Source of the DNA: Fontimonas thermophila
GTDB taxonomy: Bacteria > Pseudomonadota > Gammaproteobacteria > Nevskiales > Nevskiaceae
Direction: 5' to 3'
NCBI RefSeq assembly: GCF_900113085.1
Contig: NZ_FOOC01000001.1
Coordinates: 186,001-250,000 of the forward strand
DNA: 64,000 bases
Part shown: piece after piece, positions 7,661 through 15,851 of the stretch
Layout: each line of letters starts with the position of its first letter
Numbering within the stretch: position 1 is the stretch's first letter
The notes under the pieces: generated by a model
Databases searched by the model: none
The model's input: the letters and a program-made list of their open reading frames with translations, nothing else
Told to the model about the DNA's origin: nothing
Made by a program: the position numbers and the translations under genes

Positions 7661-9067
7661 ATGAACAAGAAGCAAACCCTCATCCAGCAACTCTTGAACG
7701 GCGTGCTCGTGCTCGCCGTCGTCGTCCTGCTCGGCTTTCTGTCGGTGCGCTACAAGGCCGAACTCGACTGGACCGCGAACAAGCGCAACACGCTCACCGA
7801 TGCGAGCGTCAAGCAGCTCGAATCGATGCCTGATCCGATCACGTTCTACGTGTTCGCTCCGAGCGGCGCGGACACCCGGCGCAGTGTCGAGGAGGATCTC
7901 GGCAAGTACACGCGGGTGAAGAAGGACATCCGCATCGAGTTCGTCGATCCGAGCACCTCGCCGCAAAAGGTGCGCGAGTTCAACATCAATTTCGTCGGCG
8001 AAGTCGTCGTCGAGTACCAGGGCCGGCGCGAGAACCTGCGCGCGACCACCGAGCAGGCGGTGACGACGGCGCTGCAGCGCCTGGCCTATTCGGGCGAACA
8101 GTACGTGGTCTTCCTCGAAGGGCACGGCGAGCGCTCGATCCAGGGCAGCACGCCGGATGGCTATGCGCGCTTTGCGCAGACCCTGCGCGACAAAGGGCTC
8201 AAGGTGCAAAGCCTCAACCTGGTGCGCACGCCCAGCATCCCCGACAACACCAGCGTACTGGTGATCGCCTCGCCACAGTCGAAGCTATTCGACGGCGAAG
8301 TGCAGATCCTGCGCGATTACGTCAAGCGCGGCGGCAACCTGCTGTGGCTCGCGGATCCGGATTTTCCGGCCGGCATCGACGGTCTTGCGCAGGATCTCGG
8401 CATCGAGTGGCAGAACGGTTATGCGATCCTGCCGGAGTACCAGCTCCTCGGCACCGGCCATCCCGGCTTCTTCGCCGCGGTCGGTTATCCGCCCAATCCC
8501 GTGACCCAGGATCTGGACATGGTCACGCTGTTCCCGCTGGCGCGCTCGGTCAAAAGCCTCGGGGCAGAGGGCTGGACCGCGCAGCCGATGCTGCAGACTT
8601 CGGCGGCGGCATGGTTGGAAACCGGCGACATCGCCTCCGGCCGCGTGAGCCTGGATGCCAGCGACATCCGCGGGCCGCTGACGATCGGCCTGACCCTGAC
8701 GCGCCAGTACACCCCGCCGGCGCAGACGCAAGGCGAAAAGAAGGCGGATGGCGATGGCGACAAGGCCGATGCGGCCACGGACACCACCAAGAGCCGGCCG
8801 CAGCGCATTGTGCTGGTCGGCGACGCCGATTTTCTCTCCGACGCCTACGTCGGCGAGCTCGGCAATCAGCAGCTCGGGCTCAACATCGTGCAGTGGCTCG
8901 CCAGCCGCGACGCCCAGCTCAACATCGACGTCAAGAAAGCTCCGGATACATCCTTGTACCTGCCGGGGTGGGCGCTGATGAGTATCGCCGGCTTCTTCGT
9001 GCTGCTGCTGCCGCTCATCCTGCTCGGCTTCGGCGTCGGCCGCTGGATCGTGCGCCGGCGCAAGTAA
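7661..9067 (+). CDS. GldG-like ABC transporter auxiliary protein
   Basis: A 468-residue protein with an N-terminal membrane helix (residues 12-30), a large periplasmic domain and a C-terminal membrane helix (about 440-462) ending in basic residues. This is the architecture of the GldG/ABC_transp_aux family. The recognisable region includes NKRNTLTDASVKQLESM, then DPSTSPQKVREF and VFLEGHGERSI, with a late charged linker (EKKADGDGDKADAATD, about residues 362-377). In the family the periplasmic domain is thought to bind a substrate or partner at the exporter. It sits between the permease and the DUF4340 gene with short gaps, so it is co-transcribed. Confidence 0.85.
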   Translation: MNKKQTLIQQLLNGVLVLAVVVLLGFLSVRYKAELDWTANKRNTLTDASVKQLESMPDPITFYVFAPSGADTRRSVEEDLGKYTRVKKDIRIEFVDPSTSPQKVREFNINFVGEVVVEYQGRRENLRATTEQAVTTALQRLAYSGEQYVVFLEGHGERSIQGSTPDGYARFAQTLRDKGLKVQSLNLVRTPSIPDNTSVLVIASPQSKLFDGEVQILRDYVKRGGNLLWLADPDFPAGIDGLAQDLGIEWQNGYAILPEYQLLGTGHPGFFAAVGYPPNPVTQDLDMVTLFPLARSVKSLGAEGWTAQPMLQTSAAAWLETGDIASGRVSLDASDIRGPLTIGLTLTRQYTPPAQTQGEKKADGDGDKADAATDTTKSRPQRIVLVGDADFLSDAYVGELGNQQLGLNIVQWLASRDAQLNIDVKKAPDTSLYLPGWALMSIAGFFVLLLPLILLGFGVGRWIVRRRK

Positions 9068-9086
9068 AACCACGGGGGTTTGGCCG

Positions 9087-9980
9087 ATGAAACGCGTACA
9101 CCTCAATCTCGCGCTCGCGGTCGTGGTGGTGGGTCTTGCCCTTGCGGCCTGGTTGGGTCGCGCCAAGCCGGAGACGCTGCCGCCGCTCACGCCGCTCGCG
9201 GAAAACGATCTGAAGACGATCACGATCGCGCATCCCGATGCGCCGGTGATCAAGCTCGAAAAACAAGACGGCGAGTGGCGCTTGGTCGAGCCGGTCAAGG
9301 CACCGACCGACCCCTTCGAGGTCAGCAGCCTCGTCGGTCTGGCCAAACTCGAGGTCAAGCGCAGCCTGCCGCTGACCGAGGTCTCGCTGGCCGAACTCAA
9401 GCTCGACCCGCCCCGCTACACGGTCACGCTCAACGATCAGGTGCTCGCCTTCGGCGACAGCGAGCCGCTCGAGTACCGGCGCTATATCAAGACCGGCGAC
9501 CGCGTCGCACTGGTCAGCGATCCGCCGAGCGCTGCGCTCGACGCCGACTACAGCGATCTCGTCGCCAAGGAGCTGCTGCCGAAAAACGCCGAGATCCGGC
9601 GGATCGAGGTGCCGGGCCTGACCGTGCGCCGCAGCGACGACGGCGCCTCCTGGGTGGCCGAAGGTCAGGCCGATGTCGCGGCCGAGCGGTTACAGCGCTT
9701 CGTCGATGCCTGGAAGAACGCGCGGGCGATGTGGAACGCGCGCCGCCCCAGCGATGCTGGCGACAGCGGCGAGGTGGTCAAGCTCACACTCGCCGACGGC
9801 GACGTGCTGCTGCGCATCGTCGCGCGCGACCCGCAGCTGCAGATCGACCGGCCGGACTACGGCGTCCGCTACACACTGTCGAAAACCGACGTCGATAAGC
9901 TGTTGAAGCTGCCCGACCCACCGCCCGCACCGGCTGCGTCGGAATCCAAGCCGCAAGCGGAATCCGAGAAAAAGGATTGA
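9087..9980 (+). CDS. DUF4340 domain protein of the Gld-like operon
   Basis: A 297-residue protein with one N-terminal membrane anchor (about residues 5-24) and a periplasmic body rich in beta strands, matching the DUF4340 pattern (ITIAHPD, KLEKQDGEWRLVEPVKAPTDPFEVSSLVGLA-type start and repeated VTLND/VKLTLADG strands). The C-terminus is a Pro/Ala/Lys-rich tail. DUF4340 proteins habitually follow gldG-like genes, so it is the last member of the export operon; biochemical function is unknown. GGGGGTT precedes the ATG. The operon ends about 50 bp before mutM. Confidence 0.82.
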   Translation: MKRVHLNLALAVVVVGLALAAWLGRAKPETLPPLTPLAENDLKTITIAHPDAPVIKLEKQDGEWRLVEPVKAPTDPFEVSSLVGLAKLEVKRSLPLTEVSLAELKLDPPRYTVTLNDQVLAFGDSEPLEYRRYIKTGDRVALVSDPPSAALDADYSDLVAKELLPKNAEIRRIEVPGLTVRRSDDGASWVAEGQADVAAERLQRFVDAWKNARAMWNARRPSDAGDSGEVVKLTLADGDVLLRIVARDPQLQIDRPDYGVRYTLSKTDVDKLLKLPDPPPAPAASESKPQAESEKKD

Positions 9981-10031
9981 GCGTTTGCTTCGGCGCGCCG
10001 GGCTCCTCGCCGGCGCGCCGGGATGCCGATC

Positions 10032-10850
10032 ATGCCCGAGCTGCCGGAAGTCGAAACCGTCCGCAGGGGGCTTGCGCCCCATCTGACCGGGCGACGCATC
10101 GTCCGCGTGGCCGTGCGTGAGCCGCGCCTGCGCTGGCCGGTGCCGACCCATCTCGCCGAGCGGCTGTGCGGCCGGCGCGTCGTCGCGCTCGACCGCCGCG
10201 GCAAATACCTGATCGTCACCCTCGATTCGGACGACCGCCTGCTCGTGCATCTGGGCATGAGCGGGCGCCTGCGTGTCCTCCCCGCCGACACGCCGCCGCG
10301 CGCCCACGACCACATCGACTGGTGGCTGGACGACGGCCGCCTGGTCCGCTTCCACGATCCGCGCCGCTTTGGCGCCATGCTGCTGTGGCCGGCCGGTGAA
10401 TCGATGCCTGCGTTGCTGCGTCATCTGGGACCGGAACCCTTCGCACCGGAATTCGACGGCGCCTATCTGTTCCAGCAGTCCCGTGGCCGCACCGCACCGG
10501 TGAAAAGCTTTGTCATGGATGGGCGCATCGTCGTCGGTGCCGGCAACATTTACGCGACCGAGGCGCTGTTTAGCGCCGGCATCCGCCCGAGTCGCTCGGC
10601 CGGTCGGCTCACGCGCGCCGACTGCACACGTCTGGCCGCGGCGATCCGCGCGGTGCTCGCCGACGCAGTGGCGCTCGGTGGCACGACGCTGCGAGACTTC
10701 GCCGGGGCCGATGGCGCATCCGGCTATTTCCAGCAGGAGCTGTCCGTCTATGGCCGCGCCGGTGCGCCCTGCCGCCGCTGTGGCACCACCATCCGCCGTC
10801 TCGTCATCGCCCAGCGCTCCTCGTTCTACTGCCCGCGCTGTCAGCGCTGA
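10032..10850 (+). CDS. mutM: formamidopyrimidine-DNA glycosylase
   Basis: A 272-residue Fpg/MutM enzyme that removes 8-oxoguanine and formamidopyrimidines and nicks DNA by beta,delta elimination. The mature N-terminus PELPEVE gives the catalytic Pro2 and Glu3. The conserved Lys in DRRGKYL, the HLGMSGRL loop and the helix-two-turn-helix region VGAGNIYATEALF are present. The C-terminal zinc finger has four Cys (CRRCG and CPRCQ). The start at 10032 is required to expose Pro2; an ATG at 10023 would bury it. A canonical DNA repair gene with no unusual features. Confidence 0.97.
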   Translation: MPELPEVETVRRGLAPHLTGRRIVRVAVREPRLRWPVPTHLAERLCGRRVVALDRRGKYLIVTLDSDDRLLVHLGMSGRLRVLPADTPPRAHDHIDWWLDDGRLVRFHDPRRFGAMLLWPAGESMPALLRHLGPEPFAPEFDGAYLFQQSRGRTAPVKSFVMDGRIVVGAGNIYATEALFSAGIRPSRSAGRLTRADCTRLAAAIRAVLADAVALGGTTLRDFAGADGASGYFQQELSVYGRAGAPCRRCGTTIRRLVIAQRSSFYCPRCQR

Positions 10851-10937
10851 CGGCGCATTGCGCGCCGCTTGCCATGCCGGGCGTGCACGGACAGACTCTG
10901 GCCCGCCCCGCGCATATTCGATCAGGAGATCCCGCCG

Positions 10938-12260
10938 ATGACCGGTTTGCTCGCGCAAGCGCTGCGCCTGCCCTGTGGCGCCGTGCTCCCCAACCGCCTG
11001 TGCAAGGCCGCGATGACCGAGGGCATCGCCGATCCCTGGCTGCGCGCAACCGCGCGTCACGTCACCTTGTACCGGCGCTGGAGCGAGGGCGGCGCCGGTC
11101 TGCTGATCACGGGAAACGTGATGATCGACCGGCGCGTGCTCGAACGGCCCGGCAACGTCGCCATCGACGGCAATGGCGGCTTTGACCGGCTCAAGGCCTG
11201 GGCCCGGGCCGGCACGCACGCCGGCAACCATCTGTGGATGCAGCTTTCGCACGCCGGTCGCCAGTCCCCGCGCTACGTCACGAGCGAACCGCTGGGTCCG
11301 TCTGCGGTGCAGCTCGAGCTGTTCGGCAACTACGCCAGGCCGCGTGCCCTGCGCGAGGATGAAATCCTCGACTTCATCCAGCGCTTCGCCCGTGCCGCGG
11401 CCATCGCGCGCGAAGCCGGCTTCACCGGTGTGCAAATCCACGCGGCGCATGGGTATCTGCTCAGCTCGTTTTTGTCACCGGTGACCAACCGGCGCACCGA
11501 TGCCTGGGGCGGCAGCATCGAGAACCGTGCGCGCTTTCTCATCGAAACCCTGCGCGCGACGCGCAAAGCCGTGGGCGCCGATTTTCCGATCAGCGTCAAA
11601 CTCAACTCCGACGACTTCCGCAAAGGCGGCTTCACCCATGCCGAGTGTCTGCGCGTCGTCGAGCTGCTCAATGCCGAATCGGTCGATCTGCTGGAAATCT
11701 CCGGCGGCACTTACGAGCAACCGCGCCTGCTCGGCTACGCCGGACGTGCCGACAGCGCCGCCGAACCGCAGCGCGAAAGCACACGCCAGCGTGAAGCCTA
11801 TTTCCTCGATTACGCGGCGAAAATCCGCACGGTCGCGCGCATGCCGCTGATGGTCACCGGCGGGTTTCGCACGCGTGCCGGCATGGAGGCGGCGCTGGCC
11901 TCCGGTGACTGCGCGGTCATCGGCCTGGCACGACCGCTGTGCACCGACCCCGATTTTCCCAAGCGGCTGCTCGCCGGCGAGATCGATGAAGCCCCGCGTT
12001 ATGAAAAGACCGTCGTGCTCGGGCACAGCCGCTGGCTCTCTGGGGCCTCGCCGATCTTCTTCATCAAGCTGCTCAACGTGCTCGGCCAGCAGGGCTGGTA
12101 CTACCAGCAGATCTTCCGGCTCGCCGACGGCCAAAACGCCGATCCCCGCCGCGGCCTGCTGCGATCCTTCTTCTACTACCTGTGGGACGAACAGCGCACG
12201 GCGTGGAACATGCGTCGCGCCCGCCGCATGCTCGCGGCCGGGCGGATGCCGGCGGATTAG
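10938..12260 (+). CDS. NADH:flavin oxidoreductase (Old Yellow Enzyme family)
   Basis: A 440-residue FMN-dependent oxidoreductase with a TIM-barrel OYE domain. Key motifs are PNRLCKAAMTEGIAD near residue 16, the HAGRQ segment, IHAAHGYLLSSFLSPVTNRRTDAWGGS (the conserved barrel turn with catalytic His, about 173-199) and LMVTGGFRT. After the barrel comes an extra C-terminal segment of about 90 residues (WYYQQIFRL to the end) not found in classical OYEs but seen in larger single-domain NADH:flavin oxidoreductases. No Fe-S cysteine cluster is visible. AGGAG lies upstream of the ATG at 10938. It overlaps the convergent apaG stop by 4 bp. Confidence 0.9.
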   Translation: MTGLLAQALRLPCGAVLPNRLCKAAMTEGIADPWLRATARHVTLYRRWSEGGAGLLITGNVMIDRRVLERPGNVAIDGNGGFDRLKAWARAGTHAGNHLWMQLSHAGRQSPRYVTSEPLGPSAVQLELFGNYARPRALREDEILDFIQRFARAAAIAREAGFTGVQIHAAHGYLLSSFLSPVTNRRTDAWGGSIENRARFLIETLRATRKAVGADFPISVKLNSDDFRKGGFTHAECLRVVELLNAESVDLLEISGGTYEQPRLLGYAGRADSAAEPQRESTRQREAYFLDYAAKIRTVARMPLMVTGGFRTRAGMEAALASGDCAVIGLARPLCTDPDFPKRLLAGEIDEAPRYEKTVVLGHSRWLSGASPIFFIKLLNVLGQQGWYYQQIFRLADGQNADPRRGLLRSFFYYLWDEQRTAWNMRRARRMLAAGRMPAD

Positions 12261-12643
12261 TTGAGGATGCCCGGAACGGCGAGGCGGAACGGATTGATGC
12301 GGGCGTCGAAACCCTCGCCGGTCGCAGGCAGGATCATCTGGAATTCACCGTGCATGGTGCCGACCGGGGTGTCGAGCGGGCAGGCGCTGGTGTACTGGAA
12401 TTCCTCGCCCGGTTTGAGGACCGGCTGGTAGCCGACGACGCCCGGGCCGCGCACTTCCTCGATTCTGCCTTCGCCATTGGTGATGACCCAGTGACGCGAC
12501 AGCAACTGCACGGTGTCCTCGCCTTCGTTGCGGATCGTGATGTGATAGGCGAACAGATATTGCCCGGCAGCCGGATCGGACTGCTCCGGCACGTAGCGCG
12601 GCCGCACGATGATGCGTACACCGCGGGTCAGCGTTTCTGACAT
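12257..12643 (-). CDS. apaG: ApaG protein (DUF525)
   Basis: A 128-residue ApaG domain protein with an Ig-like/fibronectin III fold. Motifs include YHITIRNEGEDTVQLLSRHWVITN, RVRGPGVVG-type VRGPGVVGYQPVL and FQYTSACPL, then GTMHGEFQM, all hallmark ApaG strands. The family was linked to Co/Mg homeostasis in enterics, with no firm biochemical activity. In most gammaproteobacteria it lies by ksgA-apaH; here its neighbour is sufT, 15 bp upstream on the same strand, so the pair is probably one transcript. Confidence 0.95.
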   Translation of the reverse strand: MSETLTRGVRIIVRPRYVPEQSDPAAGQYLFAYHITIRNEGEDTVQLLSRHWVITNGEGRIEEVRGPGVVGYQPVLKPGEEFQYTSACPLDTPVGTMHGEFQMILPATGEGFDARINPFRLAVPGILN

Positions 12644-12658
12644 GTGCGCGTTTTCTAT

Positions 12659-13207
12659 CTAAAACATGCCGGTCGCGAGCTTGGCCGCATCCGACATCAT
12701 CGACGGATTCCACGGCGGATCGAAGACCAGCTCGACATCGGCCTCGGCGATCGTCGGCAGCGCCAGGATCTTGGATTTCACATCCCCGACGAGGATGTCG
12801 CCCATGCCACAACCCGGGGCGGTGAGCGTCATGCGCACTTTTGCGCGGCGCTGGCCTTCGCCGAGCGGCTCGATTTTGCATTCATAGACCAGCCCGAGCT
12901 CGACGATATCGACCGGAATCTCGGGGTCGTAGCAGGTGTGCAGCTGCGCCCAGACGGCTTTTTCGAGCTCCTCGTCGCTGGCGTCGGGGGGCACTTCGGG
13001 ACCTTTGACCGGCTCCTTGCCGAGGGCATCGGCATCCTTGCCGTCGATGCGGAACAAATGGCCCTCGACTTGCACGGTGAAGCTGCCGCCGAGCGCCTGG
13101 GTGATCGCACCGCTGGCGCCTTCTGGCAGTTCGACCTTGGTTCCCTGCGGGATCAGGATGCCGATCACATCCCGACGCAGGGTCACGGGCTCGTAGAGGG
13201 CACTCAT
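12659..13207 (-). CDS. sufT: SufT-type Fe-S assembly protein
   Basis: A 182-residue protein with a SufT-specific N-terminal domain (VIGILIPQGTKVELPEG, residues 15-31) followed by a MIP18/PaaD-like domain. The latter carries CYDPEIPVDIVELGLVYEC (about 91-109) and the conserved Cys loop TAPGCGMGDIL (about 128-138), ending in a FDPPW motif. SufT proteins support maturation of Fe-S proteins as accessory factors. No other suf genes are nearby, so it works in trans. It is followed 15 bp later by apaG; the 154-bp region upstream is shared with the divergent SIMPL gene and contains a 10-bp palindrome AGTTTAAACT (13280-13289). Confidence 0.92.
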   Translation of the reverse strand: MSALYEPVTLRRDVIGILIPQGTKVELPEGASGAITQALGGSFTVQVEGHLFRIDGKDADALGKEPVKGPEVPPDASDEELEKAVWAQLHTCYDPEIPVDIVELGLVYECKIEPLGEGQRRAKVRMTLTAPGCGMGDILVGDVKSKILALPTIAEADVELVFDPPWNPSMMSDAAKLATGMF

Positions 13208-13361
13208 CGCGGGTCTGGTGGACGGTGGTGCAACCCCGGCGTCCGGTCGTTCGCTCGGGGATGTCGCAAGAGGGACTTAAGTTTAAACTCACCCAGGTGC
13301 GCCCGCATCCCTTCAGGGAACGGCGCTTTTCCTGCCTCGTCCTGCACCGTAAACCCTGGCC

Positions 13362-14087
13362 ATGAAATCCTCGCCCCGCCGCGCCGTTTTCTTTGCCGCT
13401 CTTGCCCTCGGGATTTGCGGCAGCGCCGCCGCAGCGCCGCCACCGCGGACGCTTTCGGTTTCCGGTCACGGCGAGGTGACGGCCCTGCCCGACCGCGCGC
13501 GGCTGACGCTGGCCGTCGACGCACTCGAAACCGAGGTCGGCCAGGCCCAGGATCGGGTCAACCGCGCGGTGCGCGCTTATCTTGCGGCGATCCAGCCGTT
13601 GGCCCTCAAGGCCGAGGACATCGCCACCAGCGGCATTTCGCTGCAGCCGGAATATGTCTGGGACGAGCAAACCCGCCAACAGAAGCTGGTCGGCTATCGC
13701 GCGCGGCGTGACATCCAGATTCTGGTGCGCAACCTCGACCAGCTCGGCGAGCTGATCTTGCGCGCAACGCCCGCAGGGGTGAACCACGTTACGCCGCCGC
13801 AACTGGAATCGAGCCAGGCCGAGCGCTTGGCGCGCGAGGCGCTGTCCCGCGCCGCTTTGGATGCAAAGGCCCGTGCCGAGGCACTGGCGCGGGCGCTGAA
13901 CGTGAAACTCGGTCCCCCACGTCTGGTGCGCGAAACCGGCTCGGCGGCGCCGGTGCCGTATAAAGTCATGGCGATGCGCGCACAAGCCGAGACGTTTGAT
14001 GGTGGCAACCAGGAGATGGGGCTGTCCACCGGCGAGATCCGCATCCGTGCGGACGTCGCGGTCGAATTCGATCTGCTCGCGCCCTAG
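13362..14087 (+). CDS. SIMPL (DUF541) domain periplasmic protein
   Basis: A 241-residue secreted protein with an N-terminal signal peptide (to about residue 26, ending SAAAAP) and a SIMPL domain. The family pattern is visible as LSVSGHGEVTALPDRARLTLAVDA, then ISLQPEYVWDEQTRQQKLVGYRARRDI, and a C-terminal ALARALNVKLG segment. SIMPL proteins form oligomeric rings in the periplasm or outer membrane and have been tied to oxidative-stress tolerance; no enzyme activity is established. A single-gene unit, divergent from sufT. Confidence 0.9.
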   Translation: MKSSPRRAVFFAALALGICGSAAAAPPPRTLSVSGHGEVTALPDRARLTLAVDALETEVGQAQDRVNRAVRAYLAAIQPLALKAEDIATSGISLQPEYVWDEQTRQQKLVGYRARRDIQILVRNLDQLGELILRATPAGVNHVTPPQLESSQAERLAREALSRAALDAKARAEALARALNVKLGPPRLVRETGSAAPVPYKVMAMRAQAETFDGGNQEMGLSTGEIRIRADVAVEFDLLAP

Positions 14088-14129
14088 GCTTTTTCCTCAT
14101 CGCGCGTGTGTGCCTGCGCCGGGTTTGAC

Positions 14130-14160
14130 GCACCGTCATGCGCACGCCGGCCGACGGTGC
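14130..14160. promoter_or_regulatory. 8-bp inverted repeat in the purEK leader
   Basis: GCACCGTC (14130-14137) and GACGGTGC (14153-14160) are perfectly complementary around a 15-nt loop and end immediately before CATAAT (14161-14166), a possible -10 element. It may be an operator or a leader hairpin controlling purE. It does not resemble the E. coli PurR box. Confidence 0.4.
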
Positions 14161-14197
14161 CATAATTCGCCGCTTTCCCGACCGCAGGTCTGCATCC

Positions 14198-14704
14198 GTG
14201 TCGAAGAAAGCCTCGCCGCTGGTCGGCGTGATCATGGGGTCCCGGTCCGACTGGGAGACGATGGCGCACGCCGTCGAAACGCTCGAAGCGCTCGGTATTG
14301 CGCACGAAGCGCGCGTGGTCTCCGCGCATCGCACGCCCGATCTGTTGTTCGAATACGCCGCCAGCGCGCACAAGCGTGGCCTGAAGGCGATCATCGCCGG
14401 CGCCGGCGGTGCCGCGCACCTGCCGGGGATGTGCGCCGCCAAGACGACCGTGCCGGTGCTCGGTGTCCCGGTGCAGTCCAAGGCACTCAACGGGCTCGAT
14501 TCGCTGCTGTCGATCGTGCAGATGCCTGCCGGGGTTCCAGTGGGCACGCTTGCGATCGGCAAGGCGGGCGCGATCAACGCCGCCCTGCTGGCCGCCGCCA
14601 TCATCGCCAACGAAGACCGTGCCGTCGCACGGCGGCTCGCCGCGTTCCGGCGCCAGCAGACGCAGTCGGTGCTCGACGAAGCGCCGCTTTCGCTCAAGCA
14701 GTGA
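14198..14704 (+). CDS. purE: N5-carboxyaminoimidazole ribonucleotide mutase
   Basis: A 168-residue class I PurE that converts N5-CAIR to CAIR in purine synthesis. The hallmark nucleotide loop [14 protein letters not shown] is followed by [15 protein letters not shown] with the catalytic His, then [12 protein letters not shown] and [21 protein letters not shown]. The start is set at GTG 14198, which leaves the usual few residues before the first strand; the only upstream ATG (14138) would add 20 residues and lies inside the leader inverted repeat. purK follows 28 bp later. Confidence 0.95.
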   Translation: MSKKASPLVGVIMGSRSDWETMAHAVETLEALGIAHEARVVSAHRTPDLLFEYAASAHKRGLKAIIAGAGGAAHLPGMCAAKTTVPVLGVPVQSKALNGLDSLLSIVQMPAGVPVGTLAIGKAGAINAALLAAAIIANEDRAVARRLAAFRRQQTQSVLDEAPLSLKQ

Positions 14705-14732
14705 TGCCGAACCGGTTTGTGAGATCCGCGCG

Positions 14733-15824
14733 ATGAGAATCGGCATCCTCGGTGCAGGCCAGCTCGGGCGCATGCTCGCGCTGGCCGGCTATCCGCTCGA
14801 TTTCGACTTCGTTTTCCTCGACCCGGCGACGGAAGCCTGCGCCGCGCCGCTGGGCACGCATTTCCGCGCCGCGTATGACGACGAGAACGCGCTGTCCGCG
14901 TTCTGCGGCTCGATCGACGTCGCCACCTACGAATTCGAAAACGTGCCGGCCAAGACCGCCGAGTTCGTCAGTGCGCGCGTGCCGCTTCTGCCGGCACCGA
15001 TCGCGCTCAGCGTCGGCCAGGACCGCTTGTCGGAAAAAACCCTGTTCGACCAGCTCGGGATCCCGGTCCCGCGCTATCTGCCAGTGAGCACGCGCGCGGA
15101 TCTGGATCGGGCGGTGCACGCCATCGGTCTGCCGGCGGTACTCAAGACCCGCCGGCTCGGCTACGACGGCAAAGGCCAGGCGGTGCTGCGCACGCCGCAA
15201 GACCTCGATGCGGCCTGGGCGCGCCTGGGAACCCAGCCGTTGATCCTCGAAGCCTTCGTCGCCTTCGAACGCGAACTGTCGTGCCTGGCCGTGCGCGACA
15301 AAAACGGCGCGCTGGCGTTTTATCCGGTGGTCGAGAACGTGCACCGCGACGGCATCCTGCGCACGGCCACGCCGCGCGCAAACGATCCGCTGCAGACGCA
15401 GGCCGAGGAGTATGCGCGGCGCGTCGTCGACCATCTCGGATATGTCGGCGTTCTCGCCTTCGAATTCTTCGTCGCCGGCGGAGCGCTCTACGGCAACGAG
15501 ATCGCGCCGCGCGTGCACAACTCCGGGCATTGGACCATCGAGGGTGCGGAATGCTCGCAGTTCGAAAACCACCTGCGCGCCATCGCCGGCCTGCCGCTCG
15601 GCTCCACCGCGCTGCGCGGGCACTCGGCGATGGTGAATTTCATCGGCGCCGCACCAGACAACGCCGCGCTCGCCGCGATTCCCGGCGTGCATATCCATCA
15701 TTACGGCAAGACCCCCAAACCACAGCGCAAGGTCGGCCACGCCACGGTCACGGCGGACAGCGCGGCCGAACTCGCCGAACGCCTCAGACGCCTGCAGGAT
15801 TTGGTGCGCGCCGCCGAAAGCTGA
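14733..15824 (+). CDS. purK: N5-carboxyaminoimidazole ribonucleotide synthetase
   Basis: A 363-residue ATP-grasp enzyme making N5-CAIR from AIR, ATP and bicarbonate, partner of PurE. An N-terminal GILGAGQLGRMLALAG motif opens the pre-ATP-grasp fold. LKTRRLGYDGKGQAVL is the ATP-binding lysine/glycine loop, EAFVAFERELSCL the grasp hinge, and NEIAPRVHNSGHWT the substrate-binding/catalytic region. The length matches E. coli PurK. It ends 28 bp before the convergent DegV-family stop. Confidence 0.96.
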   Translation: MRIGILGAGQLGRMLALAGYPLDFDFVFLDPATEACAAPLGTHFRAAYDDENALSAFCGSIDVATYEFENVPAKTAEFVSARVPLLPAPIALSVGQDRLSEKTLFDQLGIPVPRYLPVSTRADLDRAVHAIGLPAVLKTRRLGYDGKGQAVLRTPQDLDAAWARLGTQPLILEAFVAFERELSCLAVRDKNGALAFYPVVENVHRDGILRTATPRANDPLQTQAEEYARRVVDHLGYVGVLAFEFFVAGGALYGNEIAPRVHNSGHWTIEGAECSQFENHLRAIAGLPLGSTALRGHSAMVNFIGAAPDNAALAAIPGVHIHHYGKTPKPQRKVGHATVTADSAAELAERLRRLQDLVRAAES

Positions 15825-15851
15825 AAGACCGGCTGCGGCGGATCGGCCCGG

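Noticed and set aside
9690-11450. 586-aa minus-strand open frame
   Set aside because: Runs antisense across mutM, the OYE gene and an intergenic region; no start signal or motif.
13280-13289. AGTTTAAACT palindrome between sufT and the SIMPL gene as an operator
   Set aside because: Ten bases of low complexity in an AT-rich promoter gap; could be chance, so it is only mentioned under sufT.
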